Shown here: piece after piece, positions 35,491-48,193 of the stretch | How the letters are laid out: every line of letters starts with the position of its first letter | How positions within the stretch are numbered: the stretch's first letter is position 1 | From: Paramacrobiotus metropolitanus | Taxonomy: Eukaryota; Tardigrada; Eutardigrada; Parachela; Macrobiotidae | DNA: 64,000 nt | Direction: 5' to 3' | Assembly: GCF_019649055.1 (NCBI RefSeq) | Contig: NW_026570247.1 | Span: 1,054,001 to 1,118,000, forward strand | The notes under the pieces: model-generated | The model's input: only the letters and a program-made list of their open reading frames with translations | What the model was told of the DNA's origin: nothing | Database searches by the model: none | Program-made: the position numbers and the translations under genes

Positions 35491-36595
35491 CCCGATCAAC
35501 GTATTCTCTCTTATCAGTGACGTATTAATCGGCGTTCAGAATTCGCTATTATACCAGCAACACTATGTACGCTTGCGAGGCTGCAGGCACTCTTTCGACT
35601 AGTTTTCTTGTAATACACCTAGCACATTTCTTACGGCCGAACTACAGCAGTCACCAATCAATCACAGCTGAACAATCCGTTCCAACAATACAGAATCTCT
35701 GATGGTGGCGTCGGCATGCTAATATTCGTAGGCGCGCGTGCAGGAAGCGATGCACGTGATAGTATTGGCTGTAAGGCACCTGCTCATACATAACTGCCCG
35801 ATGATTGATCCTGGATTCGGTGGCATATTACTCGTAATTTCCACAAAATGCTGTTAAGACGCACTGTTTAATAAAGCAATCCGAGAAGCTGGCTGAGATT
35901 AAAATACGTACCATGAACGCCCGCTCGCTACTGCTCTGTGATATTTCCCATATTTGCTGCCAGGATGGGTCAGAACGGTATGGCAGCTTTCATTAAAGTT
36001 ACAAATACTTCTTAACCGAAACCATTGCGAAGCCGCCGCAGCCCTGCGTTGCGGCTGAAGAGCCCGGAAATTATCGTCATTAAGCGAAGATACTGCCACA
36101 AGGCCCACAACATACATCTGAATCTGCAGCTGAGCTGCAAACACGCAAAATGGCAAGAGAAATGGACGCACGGAAAATACCCAGAAACGGCGAATAGCTA
36201 GTATGGTGGGCGGTGTCATCGGCCCAAACCTGGCCTAATCGCAGATAGTTCCTTGCTTGGAAACATTTTCCAAAAACTGGCAAAACCGTCGAAGCCATTG
36301 CATAGCGCACTTATCAAAAGAAAGACATGCAGGAAATAAGGCCTGTACGCGTCTCTTCACCAGAAACCCGCTAGCGCAAACGGAACTCGTATCCAGTGCA
36401 CCGGAAATGCAGCTGCCGAAATCGGATAGCCGTAACAGCCGAAGCGGATATTACTTCTGAGCAGGAAAGAGCCCGCTGTTGTTGCTCTCTCGAGGAAAAT
36501 CAAATTTTCTGACTGGTATGACGTGCAGATCGATTTACGTTGGTTCGCATCCCGCTAAACACCCTCACACAACCATTAGCACAACTCTCTGTACG
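35491..36595. other. intergenic, duplicated part and GPCR 5' flank
   Basis: The left half is the second copy of the segmental duplication described at 33.6 kb. The right half shows nothing recognisable before the GPCR start. Confidence 0.4.
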
Positions 36596-37924
36596 ATGAG
36601 TTCAACCACACTGGTCACCATGAACTATTCGGCCCTTGCTGTCATAAATTCAACTGAAAATCGGACCGGCGTCATGGTTTTAATGTTAATCGAACCAACG
36701 ACGGTTGTTGCTTGGGCGATCGTTTTGCTTATGCTGTGCTTTGTCGGGGCGGCTGGGAACCTTCTCCTGGTGATGACCATACTGCTTAAAAAGAGTCTAC
36801 GGGTGGGAGCAGGGCTGTTAATTTCGGCATCGTTGTCCGTAATGGCTATCATGTGCTTAATATCGTTGCCACTCTCAGCCATCTATATGTACGGAAGTCA
36901 GATTAAGAAATGGAATTTGTCGCCTGCTGCCTGTGTGGCCGAACGGTATATTTTTCAAAGCCTGTTACATGTATGTCTGTAACCCGCAGTAATACGCAAT
37001 AAGTTGCGGGTCAAATAAACTTGCTTTAAATCAATTCTTCTCCGTATCACAAAAGCGTTTTAACGGCTGTAAATATGTAAGTACAGAGTATTTTTCTCTA
37101 TACTTTTGCCAAAATTACTGTGCGAGATAAATCGAAAACCAAGAACTAAGGCAGCCGTGACGTGATTCACTTCGCTAACCATCTTTGAAAGTAGGTTCTT
37201 TATCTTCTGGATGCCATGATTGCCGTCAACCGTTTCATCGCCGTGCTGTTGCCGCACCACTACGCGTCATATACCACGAAGAATTCTAACGCTTACCAGC
37301 TCGCATTAGCCGTTATTGCCGGATTTGTTCTCGCTCTGCCGGGATGTTTTGGCTTAGCCGGAGGGTATATTAAAAACTCCGTAGGCAGCTGCACTTATCC
37401 GTCAAGTGGACCCATTGGAAATGCGCAACAGTCCCTGGGTGTGTTCATTCCCATCGCGGTGACGGTTGTGTCGTACTTTATCCTGGCTATAGCACTGAGA
37501 ATCAAGAAGCGCGCGCAGCAGAGTTCTAACAGCACCGGCATATCGACGAACCGAGCAGCCACTGCCATCACAAAGATGGCTTTCGTCATCTTCTTTATCA
37601 GTCTGCTGGCCTTCCTGCCCTTTCCGATCATCGTAAGAGTGGCACCCCAGACCTTCGTCTCGTCCATTCCACTGCAGTTATTCTCGCGGTTTGTGTATCC
37701 GATTGCCTTTCTGGCAGTGCCCGTAAGTAATTATTCAAGCGATACCTCCAAGATTTTCCTTTGCTGATTGGTTACAGGTTTTGCTGCTGCTGATGAGTTC
37801 CGAATATCGCAGCGCGCTCGTCAGATTACTGGGACGTAATGCGCGGATTGGAATACTATTAGAACTATCGTTGCCAGCCGAAGTTGCATCCTATCAAGCC
37901 AAACAGAGCAATCGCCGTCCATAG
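36596..37924 (+). CDS. rhodopsin-class G-protein-coupled receptor 1
   Basis: Three exons: 36596-36970, 37195-37722 and 37778-37924, all phase 0; 349 residues. The N-terminus has glycosylation sites NYS, NST and NRT. Seven hydrophobic segments: TM1 about 37-63 with GN at 54-55, TM2 73-99, Cys113 before TM3, TM3 ending VNRF (136-139) where most receptors have DRY, TM4 (ALAVIAGFVLALPGCFGL), ECL2 Cys (GSCTYP), TM5 (LGVFIPIAVTVVSYFILAIAL), TM6 (MAFVIFFISLLAFLPF) and TM7 (RFVYPIAFLAVP) continuing into LLLLMSSEYR. Ligand unknown. The ATG at 36596 was chosen because it starts the compact extracellular N-terminus; an in-frame ATG also lies at 36518. Confidence 0.85.
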
Positions 37925-40061
37925 AAGACCGAGATTTCGAAGGCCATTAAATTGCTTACGTTCACGATTAAAAGATGAATTGCAAAATTGTTAACCTGTT
38001 ATGGTTAAATTTTGTCGTTTTACACACATTTGTTCATTGTCACAGGAAGCGATGAGAGCTGCGACAAACGGGTTCATGAGCGAAATAATGAGAATTATTG
38101 AGCCAGCCTGCGCTAGCTGCTAGACAGTTCACTTGCTCACTGACGAACACGTGCAAGACCTTTAATAAGCATCATGTACCGGGTACAAGCTTGAAGCTAA
38201 GAACCAAAATAAAATTCATAACTTAAACACTCCCTCCATGTTGTCCTGGTCAGGGTTGTACCCATTACACATATCGCATTTGCACGTTGTATCTGGATAG
38301 ATAGGGGCTGTTTCAAAACTCTTTCGCCCGTTTCTGGAAGTTGCTATACCGTTTCCCATTTTCTCCACTAGCGTTTTTGTTCCGTCACCCAAGGTCCGAA
38401 AATTGTAAAGACTGTAGCTACGGAAGTGTCCCTCCTCAAAAAGTAGAAATCGACCAATAGTAGCATTCTGAGCCTGAGTTCTGAGTTGAACCATTAGGTA
38501 ATACCCTAAAAATCGGTCATGGTTTTAATCGGTTTCTTAATCGGTTTTGGAGCTTAGCGCACTGGCCCCTAAATCTGTGTCGCCGTTATAGATATCAAAG
38601 TTTAGAACTTTGTTATGTCATCAGTTATCAAAACCAAAGTTCTGTGCAAAAAGAAAAGGATCGGTCGACCGACAAGAATTATGGCTATGGCTATTTCACC
38701 ATAGTATTCTGCAGTGTGGCAAAATAGCCTTCTGCTATTTTACCCCACTATGCGTTACATTAGCGTTTTTGTATTCTGTTGCAGTATGCATTGCGTCTAG
38801 CACGAAGCCGCTTATCTGAGCGTATTAGTTTGGGAGTAAATTTATCGATGAGCGGCCGGTGGGAATTTTTTGTCGGGAGAGGTCGGACTTGGCGTGAACA
38901 GAGTAGAGTGTATTTTAGGCACATACATAGTTTTGTGCTGCCTTGATGTTTTAGTGTTGCCAAAACGCTTTCGTCAAAAATTTCGTCGAAAATTACGGAC
39001 AAGCTTGTGCCTCACCTCACTACATAGTACATACCGTGACCGCATAGTACAAACCTATGTATTTGTTCTAAACAGAAAATTCATCGGCCAGTGTTGCGCT
39101 TTCAAGCCCGCGCATTGCAAAAATTTTAACGCTAAATTAACTTTATTTAAGAAATTTACCTGGGTTTGTAATAGATGTGTTCGAAAAATAAAATTAGTAA
39201 GTAAAGGCAACGCCCCAGAAAAATGTCAAAAGTAAGTTAATGTCCAACGGTAAAATAAGCACATTGGCAAGGACGTTTTACTTGTGTTACATATGGCAAG
39301 TTTATCCAAGTTATCGACGCGACGGCAAGCGTCAGTATACACGGAAATGCAGCTTTGCGCGAGTGCCGTGAATTGGTATCACAATCATTTGGCAGAACCT
39401 GTTTCTGATGCGGGCTTGCATGAGTACTTGAATAGTGGGCACACATTATTTACTTGAACGATCAATTAAAAATTAAACATTTTATAGCCAGGCAAATTCG
39501 GAAAACTTGACTGAAACATGTGGCTTGTAAAACATGAAAAAATCATCTTACTAGCAGTATAAGTTTTATTATAAATTTATTACTGCTATCAAGAAAAATA
39601 ATTTATGACATCAAGCATCATTAATTATTGATACAAAGCATAATTAATTACTGCATCCGCAATTTGTTAGTTAAATGGATACACAACGTCTTGGGTACGT
39701 GTACCATACCGGCAATCACGTTGTACACAATGCCACGTTGTACACAACGCTTCGTTTTCAGGTTCATCGGCGTCTTGTTTTATTTAAGTGGCAACGTCTG
39801 CCTAATTAGCTTGCGCTTCTCACTTATTTGTTATGCAGAAATTGCTGTTCCTTGAGGCATTCATGTTTTGCCTGTATCAATTTTTCCAAAAAACAGGAAA
39901 CTTGGCATTCGTACGAACTGAATTGTGGATAAGCACTATGAGCGTGGTGCCTGGTGGCGTCTGGTGCATGTTTTACTAAATGCTAATTGGTGACACTGAC
40001 CGGCTAACTGTCAGCAGCACAGATTTTGCATTCTCAGGCAAAATTAACGCGGCAAGCGCAG
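37925..40061. other. intergenic with one repeat relic
   Basis: Holds the unknown relic at 38216-38494 (minus). The rest is AT-rich, with no supported gene, up to the TATA box at 40062. Confidence 0.4.
38216..38494 (-). pseudogene. second relic of the GDGTK..LVE..GNGIATS ORF
   Basis: Homologous to 35016-35261 in protein and DNA (CTCTTTCGCCCG, GAAGTTGCTATACCGTTTCC shared). Function unknown. Confidence 0.4.
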
Positions 40062-40069
40062 TATATAAA
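40062..40069 (+). promoter_or_regulatory. TATA box of the TIL inhibitor gene
   Basis: TATATAAA lies 97 nt upstream of the ATG, giving room for a start about 30 nt downstream and a short 5' UTR. Confidence 0.6.
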
Positions 40070-40165
40070 GATGTCAGTGCTGTTAGGTGATAATCACGGT
40101 TACTTGGTGCAGCACTCTGCTGTCAACTCTTTCCCGATCTAAGGCAATCTTTATCGACTTCAGTT

Positions 40166-42514
40166 ATGTGTGCGAAGAAGTCAACCGCTGCTATCCTTTC
40201 GCTGTGTACCACCGTCACGCTGCTACTGCATCACAGCGCAGCGGAGTCTGGTGACCCCACCGTCGAATCTGACCTCGACGCAATCAACGCTGGAATTGGT
40301 ACAATAAAATCATCTGGAACTGCCACCCGGTAAGGCCTTTAATGACTGCAGCGCACGCTTTACTGGAATGACTTCCAACTTAGTGGATGCTGCGCTGATA
40401 ACATGAAACACCTTGCTTTCACGCAGTTAGTGCCGTTTATATCGTGTAAGCACAAATTTAGAGCAGCATGCTATGCCCTGCCACGGTAAATTCGTCGCTT
40501 AAATTATAATTATTACTTCAAAATTAAATCATAAATCATAATCGAATGTGCAGAGTGTGATCATCTGCTCTGTCAACTGTTCATATAACTATGCATATGC
40601 GGAAGTTAGAGCGACATACAGATACACCCTGTGACTTGTGAGCAAGAAAAAGGCGCGGTGAATTTTCTGTACGCGCTTTACCAAGACAGCAAAAACCGGT
40701 TTTAAAACGATGTGAAAGTGATAGTACAGCAGAAACATTTAAGGACATACCGAACTGCACAGGTGTGTGTTTGCTTGGTATTTAGCGCAGGTATGTCCAA
40801 ACGTTGAGTTGAAACCAAATCAACTAGCGGTCAACGTAACCGTGGATAGTTGCCCTAACCAGCATTCGTAACCGTCAACCGTGGATGGTCGAGGAGTGGC
40901 AATCCTTGGTTGTTTCACATTGCAGCCATCCACGGTTGTCGGTTAAGCCACCCTCTAGTGGACTTGCTGGTGCTGGTCAACTCAACGTGGAAAGGTACAT
41001 GTGTCTGTCCAGACTGCGTCTCAAACTTGCTCGTACGGATGCCAACCGACTTATGCTCCGGTCATACTTGGTGTTTGAAGCCTTTAGAACAGTTCTAATC
41101 AAAAAACGTGTTAACAGTATGACCGCAAGCTGTTCTAAGCACCTTTTTCTTGGAACCAAAAACTATGACCACTCTTCGCACAAAATCTTTAAAACATGTT
41201 CTATAGCTATATAAAACGTGTTTTAGTGGGGAGGGGCCTAATCAAACTTCTTGAGATGTTTTAGTACGTTTAGTCAATGGTAGTGCTCAGGACCGGAACT
41301 GGATCCTGGTCACATACCGATTCCCATTGTTATATGAGCTGATAATGCGGATATCATTTGAAAACACTTAAAAAAAGTGCGTCCAACTGTCGAAAACACA
41401 TAGGTCATGTCATGTAATAATTTGAGATACAAATTTTGCTGCTATCATTTAAAAGCACTACCGATACGTAATAAGTAACAAAAGCAAAATGCATGTGCTA
41501 AGCAAAAAGTTCTAAATTTTTCGTTAGAACACGAAGTATGACCGGGGAATTAGAGAACGCACTCGTACGCGCGCGCACTTATAGATGACTGACAGAATTC
41601 AAGAACATTAATTTTAACAGGAATGTTGCGTCCTAAAACTCATTTCGTCTCATTACATACATGCAACATACAGCTTAGGACAAAATGGTCGCATACCCAA
41701 TATCTCCACATTCAGTACGAATGCAGCGCAGTGCACTGTACGACTGAGTTCAAAATATCCGTTTCGTACAAGTGTACTGCACCGCTTGCGTACAGAATGC
41801 TGGGTATGGGGCTTTGCGACCATTTAGTCCTACATTGTAACAACGGGTTTTCGGGTTCAGGGAACAGGCGGGAAAGCTTGTTTTATCGTGAACGTAAATG
41901 AAGAACCGAGAAAACCTATTTTACTTCGATAATTTCTTATACATACAACCAGAAAATAACATCACTATATTATCGTATCTATAAAAACGTTAGCAAACAA
42001 AATTTACTGTTAAAGTGATGGGTGGTACCGCGCAAGCGGATTAAGCACCGCTGTATCAGAGATCTGCTAGCCGCAGGTTTTGACCCTTCCAGTCGCACGC
42101 AAGGGAAGCGGCAATTAATGCAATCAAGTGCTTCTTAACAGTAACCAGTTAGCTTAAGTGCATCCGCGAACAAAAAATGTCTAATTAACACCGACGCAAC
42201 GTAAAGCGTACATCAGTGGGATTAACAGCGAGGCTCATACCGAATGCCTTTACATTTTTTGCAGTTCCTTTACAACCAACATCTTACAAACATTTCTAAA
42301 ATGTTCCGACCCATTAATGACTAATGGCTGTCGCGAGTGTGAGAAGTCATGCGCCAACCCCAACCCGTCGCCGTTATGCGCTTATCCTTGCGACAGCACC
42401 TGCATCTGCAAACCGGGTCTATACCGTACTTTCATTCCCTCGCCGACATGCGCGCCGCCCAATGGACCCCTGCTCAACAACTGCAAAGCAGCATTAAGTA
42501 ACGTTAAAGGTTAA
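40166..42514 (+). CDS. secreted TIL-domain (trypsin-inhibitor-like) protein
   Basis: Two exons: 40166-40329 and 42265-42514, joined in phase 2 across a 1.9-kb intron (GTAAGG..TTGCAG); 137 residues. Exon 1 encodes a signal peptide (ILSLCTTVTLLLHHSAA). Exon 2 encodes a 10-cysteine module from CSDPLM to NNCK with the TIL pattern (NGCRECEKSC, CAYPC, CICKPG), expected to form five disulfides. TIL proteins usually inhibit serine proteases, for example in haemolymph or gut; the reactive-site residue cannot be set by eye. The intron contains no gene. Confidence 0.8.
40330..42264. other. long intron with repeat traces
   Basis: An inverted repeat AACCGTGGATGG / CCATCCACGGTT (about 40877-40936) sits near the start. 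A tRNA-like stretch near 42017-42093 (GCGCAAGCGGATTAAGCAC, then GGTTTTGACCC) looks like a degraded SINE head. Confidence 0.35.
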
Positions 42515-44932
42515 ACACCCGATGGCCGCGGCTACGATGCGTGTTGTCATTAATTGATGTACACAGCAAGCGCTGATGATAGTTTATTTCTAGATGGTGT
42601 TGCACTGCACACTGATTTTGTCTGATTACTTTGATTGCCTTTGAACAAAAACGGAAATTCTACTGATGACATCAAATGATCACGTATATCTGTACAGGGT
42701 GGGCAGTTAGATTCAAATGTACCCAGAGATTTCTAAGACTGGCAGCGGCATATCTGTTAAATTTTGTGGTGATTACATTACAGGTCTCGAGATGTTGATT
42801 TAATCAAATTATTAAGTGTGTCGCCAAGGAGGAAAAATAAGTATAGTATTTTGTTCGGCAATGTGTGAGCACTCTTTAACTGCACCCATTGTACTACGTT
42901 ATTAAAACTACTTTACTACAATAATAATACTCTGCATTACTCAGCCACTTTTATTAAACGTTTATTGATTTTATAACCGCGACATAATAGTCGTGAATCA
43001 TCTCATTAGGGCCGGCATTCCACCACCAAGAATTTAAAAAATGAAAGGACTACGCGCAAGAGGCTATGCCGCAAATATTTAAATAAAGTTTTTTTGAGTT
43101 TTTTTATGAGTTTCGGCATTCTGCCTGGTCATTTCCATAATGGTATAGTTGCGCAGAGAATTGCACTGAGTGCAGAGAGCCGTTCCGTGTTGCTCAGTGA
43201 ACCGCACTACTAATGGCGGACGTAACCGGTAACACCGCGCGGATGGTTAGATCGTTCGCCTACCGCTTTTGCCTGAACGCCGGCAAACCCGTGCAGCCCA
43301 CAAACAAACTATCTACCTAATTTGTAAAAATAGTAGTTTGCAAGGAATCATAGTTCCTAGATGCACGATAGGCCGGATTGGGAATGCGATGCACATGTAT
43401 TGTACACGTATTACGGTCTGTAATAATAGCAGCTTTAATTATTATTTGTTAACACGTAATAATTAGCGATTGCAACTAACGCATTTCCCGGCAGACGCGG
43501 AACTTCTACATGATTATACCACATTGCGAAAGCTAACTTACTGGGAAAACCTGAAAAAGTTAGCCCAAAGCATAACTCAACCGGAACGTATGTGCCTAAA
43601 ATTCATTTTAAATTCGAAAAAAAATCGTAAAGTCTGGATCGGTGTGAGAACGATCTTCATAGTTACGTACATTTACGTGCGAAATTTGAAAGAGATCGGT
43701 CCATAATGAAACTTTTGGTACACTTGAATGCATTTAAACTTTTTGGAATTCTGGGTCACCCATAATTTTCCAACCTGATGTTGCGCGCGCAAACCCATTT
43801 CACGCCTACGTAAACAAATCCTCAGGCTACAGAATAACATAAAGCAATGAAGAAAAGTATCTGGGAGTGGGCGAAAGCGAAAGTTGCCGTTGGATGTACA
43901 CAAATTTTGGTGCTATGTGCCGGGCCAAATCCTTTAGCTCGTGATTAATGTTACCGCTTCCGGACTCCACTGGGGGCACTGGAGCCCCGGCTGCTTTGAG
44001 GCTGGTGCTCTCGGTGATTGGCTGTGTGCGTTGACCGTGGGTCAGGGAAAAGCCGGCCGACCGGGGTCGGCGGAAGAGAGCGACCAGTGCCCTGCGCAAC
44101 CGAAGGCCCCTTTATTGAGCAAGAGCGAAATAACATCAGAAGAAGAACGGTAGGGTGTGGCGGGTGGTAAAAGAACAGAGATCACTCGCGCGCACACGAT
44201 CTCGAAGGAACAGAGACAGACAGCATGCAGAACCAGTGCGAGCACACGAACAGTGCCAAGCGCAAACAACATGCCCGTGCAGGACGGCGGCCGCTTTGAT
44301 CTAAAGCGCCACGGCGACGCGCAGCGCCACCAACAGACTCACGTAGCTTACTACACAAGGGGAAAGGAGAAAGAGCGGGAGCGCATGTCCTCCAGCTAAC
44401 ATTAACATCAATTAACTCGTTAATTGTCATTTAGTTATTGCAATTTGCATACTGTGTTCCGTGCATCAAGCACTAACAGGTCTTTTACATAATGTAATCA
44501 TGCATTGCAATTTATCGCTGTTACCATAGTACCCCACAACAAGTATGCAAAACAACAGTGCAGCGTGCCCACCAAGGGATTATTCACATCCATCCTGCTT
44601 GAATCGACTGTTGGCCGCTGAGTCGCCGACCATGGCCGAACGATGCAATGCGATATATAAGCGTAAGCTGCGCACACAATACGGTAACTTCAAAGAAAAC
44701 ATGAGTAAGAATGTTACTTTTGCAAAGCATACTACTATTTTTGCAAGAGCAAACAAGATGGAGTGTGATAATAGTAGAATAAGAGCTCTGACTAACGCAT
44801 AGTTTCAGTGTCATTGCGAGAAGTATGCATAAATATATTCCTAAGTGTGTATGATACACTGTTGTACAACGTACATTGACATTGTGACTGTGAGGCTGAA
44901 TAAAATAACGAAACGGTTTTAGATTGTGACCT
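42515..44932. repeat. intergenic, with a half copy of the foldback repeat at about 43600-43936
   Basis: 43600-43936 matches the right half of the element at 47.3-48.2 kb (TTTGGTACAC, AATGCATTTAAACTTTT, GCGCGC..AAAC, GCGAAAGCGAAAG, GTGCCGGGCC). The remainder, including a tRNA-like GCGCGGATGGTTAGATCG near 43235, shows no gene. Confidence 0.55.
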
Positions 44933-46633
44933 TTACGGATGCATGCCGGTTGTTCTTGCTTGAACATGGGCGGAACGCGCGCCGCCGACCGCTGCCGTTG
45001 TCGCCGTGGAGTGCGAGACAATGGGCTTGGCTGATCTTTTGGTGCACTGAGATACAACCTTTTCACATCTCATGGCCAGCAGTTGGCGCACTTGTTGTCG
45101 GTACTCCTTGCTGACAGTCAGATATACGAAGAAGTTTAGCGAATAATTTGCCATCAAAGAGACATCACAAATGAGCGGTAAAATATCCGAGATGGTATGC
45201 GTAGGCGTAATAGGCAGCCCAAAAATCTGGACCAGCACGATACCGGAGGCTAGCAGATTAGGACCATTTGTAACAAGGTAGACGGCGACGGTGCCCCACA
45301 GCAGAATATGGTGGGAGATGGTGTGCTTATTGCGAGAGTCGTGTGTTTGACCGGAATGGAGAAGAGATTGTGTTGCACGGTATTCCCTGCGAATGGCACA
45401 AATAAGGATACTGCTTAAGAGCAGCAAGAGAAGAAATTTTCCAAAGCCGAGAAATGCCTGTAAATTGCCACTCATTAACATTAGCAGAGGCATTCTAGAT
45501 GGCCATATGCAGGATGCACGTCCGTCGTACTCGTAACATGGTTAAAAAATTTCAATGACTTTTAAAAATTATTTAGCTCCAAAAAAATTTTATAAACCAA
45601 CCAAGATCGCAAAAAGCTGGTTTATACCAGGTAGGTAGCCGAGTGAGACGTACACTATTTATATTGGTATGTAAACTGATCACAGTATGACATACATATA
45701 ACTAAACTACTGACCAGCAAAGTGCCATGAGCTGCTGCCCAACGCAACAACCAGTGCGGCGAGTAAAACTGCCTTCCAATTAAGAACTGGACATATTCAG
45801 AAGAGTCTTTGCTCGACGGGATTAAAAAGGAAATTTTCCAAACAACGTTAGCCAGCTCATACGAAGTCACAGTGAAAGCGGTTACTAAGATACCGCACAC
45901 CGTAAGCCGGACTGGCAGCGTGGGATGCGTCAGGTTCACTCCAAACGGACTGATATAGGCTAACAGTCGTCCACCCGCGAATGCAATTAAGGTCCTGAAA
46001 ATATCGTAATGCCTTATACGCATTCAAAAAATGTGGACTTGCCAACATTTTGTTTACAAATACTTGTATCTTGAATTATTTCAGGTTAACGCATTACGGG
46101 ATAAATTCCTAATTGTCACGAGTAGTAATGGCCTACCAATCGCATATTTCCACGCATAAGCCGCGCAGGTATCCAGATATCGCAGTTGTCACCCACCATC
46201 CCACGGCAAGATGGATTTCCAACCACGATGCCGAAGAGAGGACGGGGACTTCCCAAATATATGTTGGGAAGTTGGCCCACCTGAGAAAGTACAAAATGAT
46301 TATTGTGACCGTTTGGTACCTGAAGTTCTTTCGCCCCTGATCTTACAGCGCATTCAGGTTGGCGACACTGATAGTTGTCATGAACACATTGGTGCTGGTA
46401 CGCTTTTTGGCTGACATCAACACGGCAATGTTGATCGTATTGCCGACAGTACAACAAGCCAGAAGGAATGGATATGTTATCAGCTCAACAATGTACTGCC
46501 ATTCAACCGTAACCACTCTGTAATTAAAAGAGTCTGATTCGTAATTATAGCTCGTCTTGTTAGTGCCACTATTCGCCAGTGATTCGTTGGTGGTACGTTC
46601 GCTGGGAATGTAACAATCCGCTGTAGCGTTCAT
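44933..46633 (-). CDS. rhodopsin-class G-protein-coupled receptor 2
   Basis: Four exons on minus with consistent phases: 46633-46347, 46280-46137, 45994-45715, 45529-44933; 435 residues. The N-terminus has sites NAT, NES and NKT. TM1 about 47-73 (LACCTVGNTINIAVL), TM2 STNVFMTTISVANLNALLWA, TM3 CVEICDWTLIAFAGGRLLAYISPF (GGRLLAY in place of DRYLAI), TM4 VRLTVCGILVTAFTV, ECL2 Cys (RASCIWPS), TM5 FGKFLLLLLLSSILICAI, TM6 HHILLWGTVAVYLVTNGPNLL, TM7 SLMANYSLNFFVYLTVSKEYR. TM2 and TM7 fit peptide-receptor-like class A GPCRs. The start of exon 4 (TACGAC at 45529) is the least certain junction. Ligand unknown. Confidence 0.8.
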
Positions 46634-47315
46634 TGGGATGTTTGTGGACGACCTCTGCTTAAACCGCCAAACTTTAACACATTCAACTAAGAATAAACAC
46701 TGCCGGATTACTCTGCAGCATTTAATAAAGCGCTTTCTGTTACTCGACACATTCCGAGTGCATTCTGGATGATGGATGAGTAAAAGGATCAGCTATGGAC
46801 GTCATACGCCAGCGAATCCCGGTCTTTAAGCTAGCCGTTCCTACAGTGAAATTGATGCCAAATCTATCGATCCGAAAATTTCGGCACTTCACTTGTTATT
46901 TGAATGAGCAAGGTTGTGAAAAACACGCTTTTGTAAAAGTGGTACAAAAAGTGAGACCTCCGTTTACGTTGAGCCATGAAAACAGAGTTTTTCCTTTTTT
47001 GTTTGCCTACAGTTTCCCTATGACACTGACGAAAATCTACACGAAATGCGACTCGCTGGTTTTTCTGCAATTGCGGTAAACCATACAAACAGAACAGTTT
47101 GTCGACAGCCGCCGACTACAGTAAAACCTCTCGTTACATACACTTGTTTATGAAATGCACTACTCTATAACATATAACCGGTAAGGAACCGAATTGGCTC
47201 GCATGTTATAACATAGACGGATTCTCTTTGTAACACCTCTTCAATCCTTACATACATCTTCCGCGGAACCGAATTTAGTTTAAGTAGAGAACCTCATAAC
47301 AACATTCAACTCCGG
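46634..47315. other. intergenic
   Basis: The 5' flank of GPCR 2. The frame continues upstream of the chosen ATG but with no ATG. Nothing else recognised. Confidence 0.4.
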
Positions 47316-48193
47316 TTAAGGAAAATGGCCCGGCATATAGTGTCAGATATGGGATACATACCCCAAAACTTTGGCTTTCGCGCACTCCGAATCACGTCTT
47401 CGTAAAACTTTAATGTCATTCTAAAGTTAAATGACGTGTTTGCAGTGTTTTGAAAACCGTTTGCGCGCGCAACATCCGGTTGCCGAGATATGGCGAACTA
47501 AAATGGGTTAAAAGTTTAAATGCATTGTTGTGTACCAAAGGTCTAGTTATTACCCCATCTTCTTGCTTTTCTGTAAAAGAGACATGGCCATTTTGATGTA
47601 TGTATGTATCGTACGTATAGGTAGAGAATGGGCGTATCGTAACTTTTATTGTACTGTATCGTAAAAAGCTGTGAAGCAGCTGAATAGGTAGAGAAAGACC
47701 AGAAGCGTAGATATGAAAATGCTAAGAAGATAGCAAACAGGTAAGTTAGAGAAAGCACGAGAATCTGGGAATCGTAAACCATAGCCATAAAGTCGAAAGT
47801 AAACCAATTTTCCGGTTCATAGCACTTTCCTATAATTTTAAAATGAATTTAAAGATTTTGAAATTCGTTTTAAAATCGGAAAAAAATGCTATGGATCTGA
47901 TATTGATTCACTTTCGACTTCATGGCCATGTGTCTTTTACAGCAAAGTTTCAGGAAGATGGGGGTAATAACCAAACCTTTGGTACACAACAATGCATTTA
48001 AACTTTTAGCGCATTTTAGTTCGCCCATTCTCGGCAACCGGATGCTGCGCGCCCAAACGGTTTTCAGAACACTGTAAACAAATGATTTAACTTTTGAATG
48101 ACATTACCAAATAGTGACTCGGAGTGCGCGAAAGCGAAAGTTTAGGTATATGTATCCCATTTCTGACACCATGTACCGGGCCATTTCCCTTAA
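47316..48193. mobile_element. foldback repeat flanked by TTAA
   Basis: Arms of about 280 nt: 47320-47600 and the reverse complement 47920-48189 (ends GG(A/G)AAATGGCCCGG). TTAA stands at both edges. A second inverted repeat (about 47782-47850 against 47862-47932, AAGTCGAAAGT) is nested inside. No ORF. A right-half copy lies at 43.6 kb. Confidence 0.75.

Noticed and set aside
42017-42093. tRNA gene
   Set aside because: Only A-box-like and B-box-like stretches remain; no acceptor stem forms.
47316-48193. piggyBac MITE
   Set aside because: TTAA flanks fit, but the terminal bases are GG(A/G)AAA rather than CCC, so the class cannot be claimed.
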